Of a DNA stretch of 6,227 nt, positions 1 through 5,394 are shown in pieces (positions within the stretch are counted from its first letter, which is position 1; each line of letters begins with the position of its first letter). The notes below the pieces were generated by a model, which had not been told where the DNA came from, searched no databases, and saw nothing but the letters and a program-made list of their open reading frames with translations. This stretch comes from Actinomycetales bacterium (GTDB lineage Bacteria; Actinomycetota; Actinomycetes; Actinomycetales; Actinomycetaceae): the NCBI GenBank assembly GCA_022838965.1, contig JALHDK010000126.1:2138-8364 (forward strand). Direction: 5' to 3'. A program made the position numbers and the translations under genes.

Positions 1-1551
1 CTCCCCACCCACCCCGCAGCCCCACCCCCGGACACCCCCGGCCGGGTCCACATCCCCTGGCACCCCGACGACCCCCGCCTCCCCACCGCCGCCAACCTCC
101 CCGAAACCGACCTCGGGCTCGCCGAACGATTCGTGCTCTGGTGCGGCGACCACTGGCGGTTCCGCCCCGGCATCGGCTGGATGCGCTACGACGGCGTCCG
201 CTGGGTCTGGGACGAACACGGCCACCACGCCCGCACCGAAGTCCAACAAGTCGTCCGCGCCATCAGCGAACTCGAAGCCCACTCCCTGCCCGCGCTCTCC
301 GGCGACGGCCGCCGCCGCTCCGCCCGCGACCTGCGCCGCCAGTGGGCCAGGTCCTGCGAGACACCCCGGCGGATCCTCGCGGCCCTGGAATGCGCCGAGA
401 CCCTCCCCGGCATGTGCGTCGGCGAGGACGACTGGGACCCCGACCCCCTCGCCATCAACACCCTCACCGGGTACCTCGACCTGCGCACCGGCCACCTCCA
501 CTCCCACCGCCCCCACCACCGGTGCACCGCCGTCGTCAACGCCCCCTACCACCCCCACGCCACCTCGGACGCGCTCGACCGGGTCCTGGCCCACCTCTCC
601 GGCGGCGACGACGCCGTCCGCAGCTTCCTGGGACGCTGGCTCGGATACTGCCTCACCGGCTCCATGACCGCCGAGGTGTTCCTGTTCCTCTCCGGCGCCG
701 CCGAATCCGGCAAGTCCACCCTCTTCTCCGCCTTCACCCGCATGCTCGCCAGCTACGCCGAAACCTCCTCGCCAGAATCCTTCGCCCCACGTCTCAGCAC
801 GGGCGGCGCAACCCCCGAGCTGGCACGGCTGGCGGGCAAGCGGTTCGTGTACGTGCCCGAGGCCGGCGGGTTGCGCCTCGATGCGTCGCGGATCAAAGCG
901 ATCGTCGGCGGTGACCCGGTGGTGGCCCGGCTGCTGCACCGCAACCCCGTCACCTTCCGGCCGCGGTTCAAGCTCGCCTTCACCGCCAACGAACTGGCCG
1001 TCATCCCCGACGACGACGCCGGGCTCCGCCGCCGGCTCCTGCCGCTGCGGGTGGACGCCACCGTCACCCGCCGCGACACGACCGTGAAGGCGACGCTGGA
1101 GGACACCGAGGAAGGCCGGGCCGCGCTGCTCGCGTTCGCCGTCCAGGGTGCCCGCCGGTGGCTGGCCGACGGCGGCGACCTCGCCGCCCTCCAACCACCC
1201 CCACAAGTGAGGGACGCCCTCACCACCTACTTCGCCGAGATGGACCCCCTCGCCGAATGGTGGGAAGAACGCGTCCTCGTCTCGGAGACCGGCGCGACAA
1301 CGACCTCACGCCTCCACGCCGACTACGCCGACTGGTGCCGCGACCATGGCGTCCGCGCCGTCCTTGGCATCAAGGGATTCGCGCAACGGCTCACAGCCCG
1401 CGGCTTCCCGGTCGCCCGGGACAGGACCACAGGCAGCGCGCGCCTCGGGCTAACGCTGCGCTGCTTTTCCGGCGAGAGTCCTCAGACCAATGCTCGTGTC
1501 AGGTCGGCGGCGCGGGAGCATCGAATAGTGTCAGCTGTTCACTACTCGTGA
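1..1551 (+). CDS. P4/D5-type plasmid or phage primase-helicase, 5' truncated
   Basis: This is a superfamily 3 (D5-like) replicative helicase of the P4-primase family, expected to unwind the element's origin and support its replication. The frame is open from base 1 with no start, so the true start and any primase-polymerase domain lie left of the window; the GTG at 133 is internal to a conserved stretch. Numbering codons from base 1 (516 in window), residues 42-170 match the D5 N-terminal region (GDHWRFRPGIGWMRYDG, later NTLTGYLDLRTG). Walker A GAAESGKST is at 232-240 (Lys238). A Walker-B-like acidic strand FVYVPE ends at Glu287, a sensor Asn is at 330 (FTANE), and the arginine-finger run RRR is at 343-345. 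The winged-helix C-terminal region (about 405-488) ends near RLGLTLR. The last 25 or so residues look non-homologous and run 53 bp into the convergent PIN gene. Family assignment is firm; membership in a plasmid or integrative element is inferred. Confidence 0.9.
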   Translation, partial: LPTHPAAPPPDTPGRVHIPWHPDDPRLPTAANLPETDLGLAERFVLWCGDHWRFRPGIGWMRYDGVRWVWDEHGHHARTEVQQVVRAISELEAHSLPALSGDGRRRSARDLRRQWARSCETPRRILAALECAETLPGMCVGEDDWDPDPLAINTLTGYLDLRTGHLHSHRPHHRCTAVVNAPYHPHATSDALDRVLAHLSGGDDAVRSFLGRWLGYCLTGSMTAEVFLFLSGAAESGKSTLFSAFTRMLASYAETSSPESFAPRLSTGGATPELARLAGKRFVYVPEAGGLRLDASRIKAIVGGDPVVARLLHRNPVTFRPRFKLAFTANELAVIPDDDAGLRRRLLPLRVDATVTRRDTTVKATLEDTEEGRAALLAFAVQGARRWLADGGDLAALQPPPQVRDALTTYFAEMDPLAEWWEERVLVSETGATTTSRLHADYADWCRDHGVRAVLGIKGFAQRLTARGFPVARDRTTGSARLGLTLRCFSGESPQTNARVRSAAREHRIVSAVHYS

Positions 1552-1999
1552 GTGCCATGACGGCCTCCGCCGGTGTGACGATGCGCACCCCTTCAATCTG
1601 TTGACCCACGGGAAAGTCGTGAGTGTTCGCCGTGACAAAGTAGCGGGCTCCCCCTACAACTGCGGTGGCGAGATGGATAGCGTCAAGATTCCTCACCTGC
1701 GGGTAACTCACCGTGATGTCAGCCGCTTTTCTGGCCACGCTCATTGTGAGGTCGATATAATTCACCTTGCTCGAGTCCAATTGAGCGAGGATCAGTTCTC
1801 GCTTCCCACTACCGTCGTCGTTACGGTGTCGCGGGGGTACCTCCACGAGAATCGCAGGAGACTCTACGAGGTGAATCGCGCCGTCCCAAGCCGCGTCTAG
1901 CAGCTGTGCACAGTCACGGGCTCCGGGTTCCTCGCCTGTGATTGTGAGAAGGAAGCAGCACGCGTCAAGTACCATGGTTAGGTCTTCAGGACTCGCCAC
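1499..1999 (-). CDS. PIN-domain ribonuclease toxin (VapC-like)
   Basis: The 166-residue length and motif order fit a PIN-domain endoribonuclease, the toxin of VapBC-type modules, which cuts RNA with a metal held by acidic residues. Visible acidic positions are Asp12 (VLDACC), Glu53 (ILVEV), Asp106 (NLDAIHLATA) and Asp128 (FVTANTHDF), the usual four PIN sites in the right spacing, so the active site looks intact. The GTG start at 1999 is preceded by AAGG (complement of 2007-2010) with a 7-nt gap. An internal ATG at 1975 would start directly at the PIN fold but has a weaker ribosome site. The gene overlaps the end of the upstream partner gene by 14 bp, implying one mRNA and coupled translation. 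Sampled lines here are only about 45-55% G+C against more than 70% in the flanks, which suggests acquisition. The target RNA cannot be told from sequence. Confidence 0.85.
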   Translation of the reverse strand: MASPEDLTMVLDACCFLLTITGEEPGARDCAQLLDAAWDGAIHLVESPAILVEVPPRHRNDDGSGKRELILAQLDSSKVNYIDLTMSVARKAADITVSYPQVRNLDAIHLATAVVGGARYFVTANTHDFPVGQQIEGVRIVTPAEAVMALTSSEQLTLFDAPAPPT

Positions 2000-2729
2000 G
2001 GGACCGCCTTAGGTAATCCAACACGGGTAGCCCGTCAGTTGCTCGTGGGTCGACCCCGAGCAGGTCGGACCACCGAGTCGGAGTCTCAGGAATGAGTCGG
2101 ACCTCGGACGCGGCGAGGTGGAACGGAAGCCCGTGGGCGTCTTGCTTGATTTCGCCCACCGCTTCCACGAACCCGTAGAGGGCTTCACGGAAGGTTTGCC
2201 GGAGACTGTCAGGGAACTTGACCCTCACAGTCCGGCCCCCCTGCAGCCTAAGCGACGCCCTGTTGCCTCTTGAAACGTTGACGCCTGTCACCGTGCCTCG
2301 AAGCGAACCGGGGATGGTCTTCGTCGTGGGTTGCGACTGGGCCAGTCGTTTCGCTAGGTGATCATCCAGCTGAAGCACCACTGGTGAGGTGTCACCCACC
2401 AACGTGAGAGTAGGGACGGCGCCTTCTCCAGTGCTGGCATCGATCAACGCCCGAGTCTCCGTGTACGTGTCCGGTGGCCAGTCGCTCGGCACTTCTCCGC
2501 GACCAACGGCACCAAGGCCTCCAACCAAACGAAGGATCGGACGATCATCGCCACCAGAGTCTGGAGCGAGAGCCGCTATTCCGGAGCCCAGTCGCAGCTC
2601 GGTCAAGACCCACTCCGTGGGGTTCTCAGCCAAGGAGTCGAGTGCGTCGACCAGCTTCTGGCCCGCGCTGAAGAAGCGCGTGGCATTCGCCGCGCTTCCC
2701 TTGTCAACTTCCAGTCGAATCTCAATCAC
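1986..2729 (-). CDS. Antitoxin-like partner protein of the PIN toxin
   Basis: I do not recognise a named family with certainty. The protein has 247 residues, far larger than an ordinary VapB. It seems to have an N-terminal mixed helix/strand region (about 1-135) and a beta-rich segment at about 140-212 (GSLRGTVTGVNV, then RASLRLQGG, RTVRVKF, VEAVGEI, EVRLIPE). That segment resembles a small OB/Sm-like barrel. The tail has the pattern WSDLLGVDP...DGLPVLDYLRRSRG, like the C-terminal tails that wrap PIN toxins. Position, immediately upstream of and overlapping the PIN gene, makes an antitoxin role likely by inference. The start is placed at GTG 2729 because AAGGAG (complement of 2735-2740) sits 5 nt before it. 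The GTG two codons earlier (2735) touches that site and is unlikely to be used, and an in-frame TAA lies just upstream. Codon use is less G/C-biased than in the flanking genes. Confidence 0.75.
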   Translation of the reverse strand: MIEIRLEVDKGSAANATRFFSAGQKLVDALDSLAENPTEWVLTELRLGSGIAALAPDSGGDDRPILRLVGGLGAVGRGEVPSDWPPDTYTETRALIDASTGEGAVPTLTLVGDTSPVVLQLDDHLAKRLAQSQPTTKTIPGSLRGTVTGVNVSRGNRASLRLQGGRTVRVKFPDSLRQTFREALYGFVEAVGEIKQDAHGLPFHLAASEVRLIPETPTRWSDLLGVDPRATDGLPVLDYLRRSRGES

Positions 2730-2734
2730 TCGCA

Positions 2735-2740
2735 CTCCTT
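2735..2740 (-). promoter_or_regulatory. Ribosome binding site deciding the antitoxin-like gene start
   Basis: The complement reads AAGGAG, then TGCGA, then GTG. The 5-nt gap favours the GTG at 2729 over the GTG at 2735, which overlaps the site itself. Confidence 0.7.
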
Positions 2741-2789
2741 ACTTGCATCCTCCCGCATGAGCGCGATTGCTGGCGTGGTTCGAGACAAG

Positions 2790-2809
2790 TTCCAGCCTAT
2801 GGACTGGAA
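2790..2809. promoter_or_regulatory. Inverted repeat, possible operator of the toxin-antitoxin unit
   Basis: TTCCAG (2790-2795) and CTGGAA (2804-2809) form perfect 6-bp arms around 8 bases, about 60-80 bp upstream of the antitoxin-like start. The distance suits an autoregulatory operator in the promoter zone, but no convincing -10/-35 pair is visible and 6-bp arms can occur by chance. Confidence 0.3.
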
Positions 2810-2839
2810 TCCCCTGGATCATCCGGACCACGCAAGGAC

Positions 2840-2968
2840 GTGGACTGCCATGACAGGCAGTGCGGCTGCGTCTGCTCCAAGTGCCGGAAGTGCCGGGGCC
2901 GGCGGTCCATCGTGACCGGCAGATCCGGCACTTGGTGGCACGTCCGCCAGGACAAGTGCCACCAGTAA
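2840..2968 (+). CDS. Possible small Cys-rich (zinc-finger-like) protein, 42 aa
   Basis: A 42-codon frame starts at GTG 2840 and stops at TAA 2966. It would encode a peptide with seven Cys (3, 8, 10, 12, 15, 18, 40) and three His (4, 34, 41). The core is CVCSKCRKCRGRR, followed by GTWWHVRQDKCHQ at the C-terminus, a layout that could bind zinc. In 39 of 42 codons the third base is G or C, while first and second positions have only about 22 and 25. This is the profile of real high-GC coding sequence, and it disappears in the same frame just upstream of the GTG. Against it: AAGGA lies only 1 nt before the GTG, which is too close for a good ribosome site, and the frame overlaps DNA repeats that also occur outside it, so the KC codons may reflect binding sites instead. 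It could also be the 3' remnant of a longer gene. No function is assigned. Confidence 0.35.
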   Translation: MDCHDRQCGCVCSKCRKCRGRRSIVTGRSGTWWHVRQDKCHQ

Positions 2969-3017
2969 ACGTGCTGATCAGAACGCTGATCCTGCCTCTC
3001 CAGCACTTCCGGCACTT
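2879..3017. repeat. 15-bp perfect inverted repeat framing the candidate origin
   Basis: AAGTGCCGGAAGTGC at 2879-2893 recurs as its exact reverse complement at 3003-3017. The 109 bp between the arms contain the compound hairpin and two further heptamers. Each arm carries two 9-bp-spaced heptamer units, so two mirror-image binding platforms face each other. Confidence 0.65.
2933..2964. repeat. Compound hairpin (9 bp + 4 bp stem)
   Basis: Arms TGGTGGCAC (2933-2941) and GTGCCACCA (2956-2964) pair perfectly over 9 bp. Inside, GTCC (2942-2945) pairs with GGAC (2950-2953) around the tetraloop GCCA, leaving only AA (2954-2955) bulged. No T-run follows, so it is not an obvious intrinsic terminator. 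Extruded hairpins of this kind are known at transfer origins and single-strand replication origins, so either role is possible here. If transcribed it would be a strong RNA structure. Confidence 0.5.
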
Positions 3018-3027
3018 CGTCTGGGGA

Positions 3028-3045
3028 AGTGACGGTAGTGACGGT
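3028..3045. repeat. 9-bp tandem repeat AGTGACGGT x2
   Basis: Two exact, contiguous copies of AGTGACGGT. They share the 9-bp period and 7 of 9 bases with the AGTGCCGGA unit at 2880-2888, so they may be diverged members of the same binding-site family. They end 3 bp before the DnaA-box match. Confidence 0.5.
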
Positions 3046-3048
3046 ACC

Positions 3049-3057
3049 TGTGGATAA
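3049..3057 (-). promoter_or_regulatory. DnaA-box match
   Basis: TGTGGATAA is the exact complement of the consensus DnaA box TTATCCACA. It sits in one of the few A+T-rich spots of the region, immediately right of a 9-bp tandem repeat and inside the heptamer cluster. One box alone is weak evidence, but iterons plus a DnaA box is the standard arrangement of an iteron plasmid origin. Confidence 0.45.
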
Positions 3058-3094
3058 CTTTCCGGGGGTATCGGCGATGTAGGGCAGTCTGTGG

Positions 3095-3128
3095 GGCACG
3101 TGCCGAACTGCCGAAGTGCCGCACGTGC
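3095..3128. promoter_or_regulatory. Paired GCACGTGC palindromes upstream of the T4SS operon
   Basis: GGCACGTGCC (3095-3104) and GCACGTGC (3121-3128) are perfect palindromes whose centres are 25 bp apart. The near-repeats AACTGCCG and AAGTGCCG (3106-3121) lie between and against them. They sit 44-77 bp before the first T4SS gene, a plausible place for repressor dimers controlling transfer genes. Confidence 0.4.
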
Positions 3129-3131
3129 GCA

Positions 3132-3157
3132 CGGGGGGCGCTCCCCCGGGTGACCCG
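3132..3157. promoter_or_regulatory. Overlapping GC hairpins before the operon's ribosome site
   Basis: CGGGGG (3132-3137) pairs with CCCCCG (3143-3148) around 5 bases. CGGGT/ACCCG (3147-3157) forms a second hairpin sharing bases 3147-3148, so the two compete at their junction. The ribosome site (GAGGAGG, 3161-3167) lies a few bases on. No T-run follows, so a terminator is unlikely; a translational effect is only a possibility. Confidence 0.25.
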
Positions 3158-3171
3158 TCCGAGGAGGAGCC

Positions 3172-3834
3172 GTGAAGTCAGTCCGCTGGGCCGTTGCCCT
3201 GCTCGTCATCGTGGCGGTGGCCGTCGCGGTCGCCGTGGGAGTCCGGGGCGACGGCGCCGCCCCGACAGCCACACCGTCGCCGGCCGCCCCCGCCACGCCG
3301 TCGGGCATGGTGGGGCCGGTCTCCCCCGCGGCCCGCCCCACCGACGTGCCGGGGATGCTCACCCTGACCCGCACGTCGGACCCGGAAGTCTACGCCGCGT
3401 CGGTAGCCGCGGTGGTGTTCTCGCTGGACACCCGGGCCCTGACCACGGGGGACTACCGCGCCGCCCTGCTGGCCGGGGCGGACCCGTTGATGTCGGACAC
3501 CGGCCTCGCGGACTTGGCGGCGACGGTCGAGGAGCGGATCCCGGACGCGACCCGGTGGGCGCGGATGCGCGCGAACCAGCAGTGGTCCACCTGGACGACG
3601 ACGGCGGTGTGGGAGCCGCAGACCTGGGCCGAGGTCGTCACCGATGGCCTGCACGAGCCGGGGTGGGTGATGCGCAACGTCACCGGCACCCAGACCACGG
3701 TCTACCTCGACGGCGGCCAGGAACGGACGGTGGTGTCCGAACCGACCCTGACGGTCGGGATGCGCTGCCCCGCTCCCGGCGCCGGCGTGGACCGCTGCCA
3801 CCTCACCCTGATCGGGACGACGGTCCTGCCATGA
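3172..3834 (+). CDS. Membrane-anchored T4SS component, VirB8/TcpC-like (putative)
   Basis: This 220-residue protein has a short basic N-terminus, one membrane helix at about 5-23 (ALLVIVAVAVAVAVGV), a Pro/Ala/Thr-rich linker at about 28-60, and an extracytoplasmic domain at about 65-220. That domain begins DPEVYAASVAAVVFSLDTR, like the NTF2-like fold of VirB8/TcpC-type channel scaffolds seen in Gram-positive conjugation systems. Cys199 and Cys209 could form a disulfide outside the cell. The GTG start at 3172 follows GAGGAGG with a 4-nt gap. It is the first gene of the + strand transfer operon; its TGA overlaps the ATG of a mini-ORF. The role is inferred from topology and neighbours, as primary-sequence similarity within VirB8-like proteins is low. 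It may otherwise be an uncharacterised secreted lipid-distal anchor protein. Confidence 0.7.
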   Translation: MKSVRWAVALLVIVAVAVAVAVGVRGDGAAPTATPSPAAPATPSGMVGPVSPAARPTDVPGMLTLTRTSDPEVYAASVAAVVFSLDTRALTTGDYRAALLAGADPLMSDTGLADLAATVEERIPDATRWARMRANQQWSTWTTTAVWEPQTWAEVVTDGLHEPGWVMRNVTGTQTTVYLDGGQERTVVSEPTLTVGMRCPAPGAGVDRCHLTLIGTTVLP

Positions 3835-3881
3835 CCGCAACCCACCCCTCCCGCCGTCCCGCTCGCCGGGTGCAGTCATGA
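3831..3881 (+). CDS. 16-codon mini-ORF linking two T4SS genes
   Basis: The frame encodes MTATHPSRRPARRVQS, a basic 16-residue peptide. Its ATG overlaps the upstream TGA (ATGA, 3831-3834) and its own TGA overlaps the ATG of the wall-hydrolase gene (ATGA, 3878-3881). Neither start has a clear ribosome site, so ribosomes may pass through the mini-ORF to reinitiate at the hydrolase gene. It may be only a coupling device with no functional peptide, or it may be chance. Confidence 0.35.
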   Translation: MTATHPSRRPARRVQS

Positions 3882-4966
3882 GGAAGGCCGTGCTGCTGAT
3901 CGCCGCGCTGACCGGGTTCGTCCTGGTCGGGCCGTTGGGGGTGGCCGCGGTCGGGCTGCTCGCGGTGGCGAACGACGCGGTCACCCGGGCGGAGTGCGGT
4001 CCCGGCGGCCCCGCCATCCTCCCCACCGACGAGCTGCCCGCGTCCGTGGCGGGCTACTCCGGTGAACAGCTCGCCAACGCCGCGGCGATCATGCGCGCCG
4101 CCGTCCCCCTCGCCGTGGGGGTGCACGGGCAGCGGGTGGCGGTGATGACCGCGATGGGCGAGTCCTCGCTGATCAACGTCGACCACGGGGATGCCGCCGG
4201 CCCGGACTCCCGGGGCCTGTTCCAGCAACGCGACAACGGCGCCTGGGGCTCCTACACGGACCGGATGAACCCCCAGACCGCCGCGACCAGCTTCTACACC
4301 GCGCTGCTGCGCGTGGAGGGGTGGGAGACCCTGCCCCCGACCCTCGCGGCGCACCGGGTGCAACGCAACGCCGACCCGCAGCACTACGCCCGCTACTGGG
4401 ACGCCGCCGTCGCGGTCGTCACCGCCCTGACCGGCACCCCGAGCGCGGTCCCTGGCGTCGACACCGCACCCGCGGCCGGGTGCGGAACGAGCGCCGGGGC
4501 CGGGACAGTGACGGCGCAGGGGTGGGCGAGCCCCGCCGTCGGGAGGATCACCTCCCGGTACGGTGTGCGCGTCCACCCGGTCACCGGGGTGATCGGCAGC
4601 CACACCGGCGACGACGTCGCGAACCGGTGCGGCACCCCGGTCCGGGCCGCGGCCGCCGGCATCGTGCTCCGGGCGGGGCCCGGGCCGTATCAGGGGCGGA
4701 CCGGGAACCAGATCATCATCGACCACGGCGGCGGGGTCACCACCCGGTACGGGCATGTGCTCACTGGCACCGAGACCGTCCGGCCGGGTGACCTGGTCAC
4801 TGCCGGCATGCAGATCGCGGCGATGGGCGGTGACCCCGACCTCGACCCGATCGGCGCGGGGTCGTCCACCGGCTGCCACCTCCACTTCGAGGTCAACCTC
4901 GACGGCGCCCCGGTCAACCCGTCCGCCCACCTCCTCGCCCACGGTGTCGTCCTCGGCACCGACTGA
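3878..4966 (+). CDS. Bifunctional cell-wall hydrolase: transglycosylase-like + M23 peptidase (VirB1 role)
   Basis: This 362-residue exported enzyme is expected to open peptidoglycan locally so that the conjugation channel can be assembled. Residues 3-30 form a signal anchor. Residues about 60-185 form a lysozyme-like transglycosylase domain with candidate catalytic Glu95 (AMGESSL) and the family motif SRGLFQQR (111-118). A Pro/Ala/Gly linker with Cys202 follows. An M23/LytM endopeptidase domain spans about 215-350. Its zinc and catalytic residues are visible: His242 and Asp246 (SHTGDD), His293 (RYGHV), His334 and His336 (CHLHFEV), so it should be active. Such two-domain fusions are known in Gram-positive T4SS clusters. 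The ATG is reached by an ATGA overlap and has only a weak GGG upstream, so translation probably depends on coupling. A 116-bp gap with no clear terminator separates it from the next gene. Confidence 0.92.
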   Translation: MRKAVLLIAALTGFVLVGPLGVAAVGLLAVANDAVTRAECGPGGPAILPTDELPASVAGYSGEQLANAAAIMRAAVPLAVGVHGQRVAVMTAMGESSLINVDHGDAAGPDSRGLFQQRDNGAWGSYTDRMNPQTAATSFYTALLRVEGWETLPPTLAAHRVQRNADPQHYARYWDAAVAVVTALTGTPSAVPGVDTAPAAGCGTSAGAGTVTAQGWASPAVGRITSRYGVRVHPVTGVIGSHTGDDVANRCGTPVRAAAAGIVLRAGPGPYQGRTGNQIIIDHGGGVTTRYGHVLTGTETVRPGDLVTAGMQIAAMGGDPDLDPIGAGSSTGCHLHFEVNLDGAPVNPSAHLLAHGVVLGTD

Positions 4967-5070
4967 CCCGTCCGGGCCGACACCCGTCGTCCCCGGCCGA
5001 CCCCTACCACCCGTGCGCGCACCCGCAGGTCTCCCTAGGACACCCGCGGTGCCCGCCACCCCGACCAGAC

Positions 5071-5076
5071 AAGGAG
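5071..5076 (+). promoter_or_regulatory. Strong ribosome binding site
   Basis: AAGGAG lies 6 nt before the ATG at 5083. It is the best site in the operon, which suggests higher translation of the small membrane protein, as expected for a stoichiometrically abundant subunit. Confidence 0.6.
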
Positions 5077-5082
5077 CCCATC

Positions 5083-5385
5083 ATGTCCCTTCCCACCCTG
5101 CTCACCCCCACCGCCGACCCCGGCGTCATCGCCAACGGCTCCGGCCTGCCCGGCCTCGCCCAGTTGCGGGAGATCGTCGGCGCGCTCCTCACCTTCGGGC
5201 TCGTCGCCTGCGTGGCCGCCCTGGTGATCTCCGCGGTGGTGTGGGGCCTGGGATCCAACTCCGGCAACCCCCACCTCGCCGGGCGGGGGAAGTCCGGGGT
5301 CCTCGTCGCCGCCGGCGCCGCGCTGCTGATCGGTGCCGCGAACGCGATCGTGACGTTCTTCTCCAACGTCGGCGCCACCATCTGA
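5083..5385 (+). CDS. Small two-helix membrane protein of the T4SS operon (DUF6112-like)
   Basis: This 100-residue protein has a Gly/Pro-rich N-terminus (SGLPGLAQLREIVGAL), one membrane helix at about 31-54, a polar loop GSNSGNPHLAGRGKSG (57-72), and a second helix at about 73-93. From memory it closely resembles the actinobacterial DUF6112 membrane family, which occurs beside T4SS genes. Size, two hydrophobic helices and position before a VirB6-like gene recall VirB2/TrbC pilin subunits, but a pilin role is inference. The ATG start is supported by AAGGAG. The next gene's ribosome site overlaps this gene's TGA, so the two are very likely co-translated. Confidence 0.8.
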   Translation: MSLPTLLTPTADPGVIANGSGLPGLAQLREIVGALLTFGLVACVAALVISAVVWGLGSNSGNPHLAGRGKSGVLVAAGAALLIGAANAIVTFFSNVGATI

Positions 5386-5394
5386 GGCCCCACC

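Larger units (their letters stand above)
2879..3120. repeat. Cluster of AAGTGCC/GGCACTT sites (iteron-like)
   Basis: Six perfect heptamers lie within about 240 bp. They read AAGTGCC at 2879-2885, 2888-2894, 2954-2960 and 3114-3120, and GGCACTT at 2927-2933 and 3011-3017. A one-mismatch copy, AGCACTT, is at 3002-3008. The first pair is in tandem at a 9-bp period. Fewer than 0.1 copies would be expected by chance in such a span. Clusters like this are typical of binding arrays for a plasmid replication initiator or a transfer-region repressor. It lies in the divergent gap between the toxin-antitoxin unit and the T4SS operon, next to a DnaA-box match. The binding protein is unknown. Confidence 0.6.

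Noticed and set aside
133..1551. Primase starting at GTG 133
   Set aside because: The frame is open to base 1, and conserved residues just before and after base 133 (LAERFVLWCGDHWRF) belong to the family, so the GTG is internal.
1601..1900. 99-codon + strand ORF
   Set aside because: Antisense to the PIN gene, whose four acidic motif residues are all present.
1505..2757. Terminal repeats of a transposon around the toxin-antitoxin unit
   Set aside because: Only a short imperfect inverted match (GCGGGAG plus a few bases) is visible near the two ends, and no transposase or target duplication was found.
2389..2760. 123-codon + strand ORF
   Set aside because: Antisense to the antitoxin-like gene, Ser/Pro/Arg-rich with no recognisable motif.
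2879..3120. CRISPR array
   Set aside because: Repeat units are 7-9 bp, irregularly spaced and in both orientations, unlike 24-37 bp direct repeats with uniform spacers.
2739..3374. 211-codon minus-strand ORF across the divergent gap
   Set aside because: Runs antisense into the VirB8-like gene and has a mixed composition; its KCRKC-like pieces come from the inverted DNA repeats, and its third-position G/C bias is weaker than that of the + strand mini-gene.
3178..4026. 282-codon minus-strand ORF
   Set aside because: Arg/Gly/His-rich antisense shadow of the VirB8-like gene and the start of the hydrolase.
3803..5059. 418-codon minus-strand ORF opposite the wall hydrolase
   Set aside because: Low-complexity Gly/Arg/Val product, antisense to a gene with intact catalytic motifs; a by-product of high GC.
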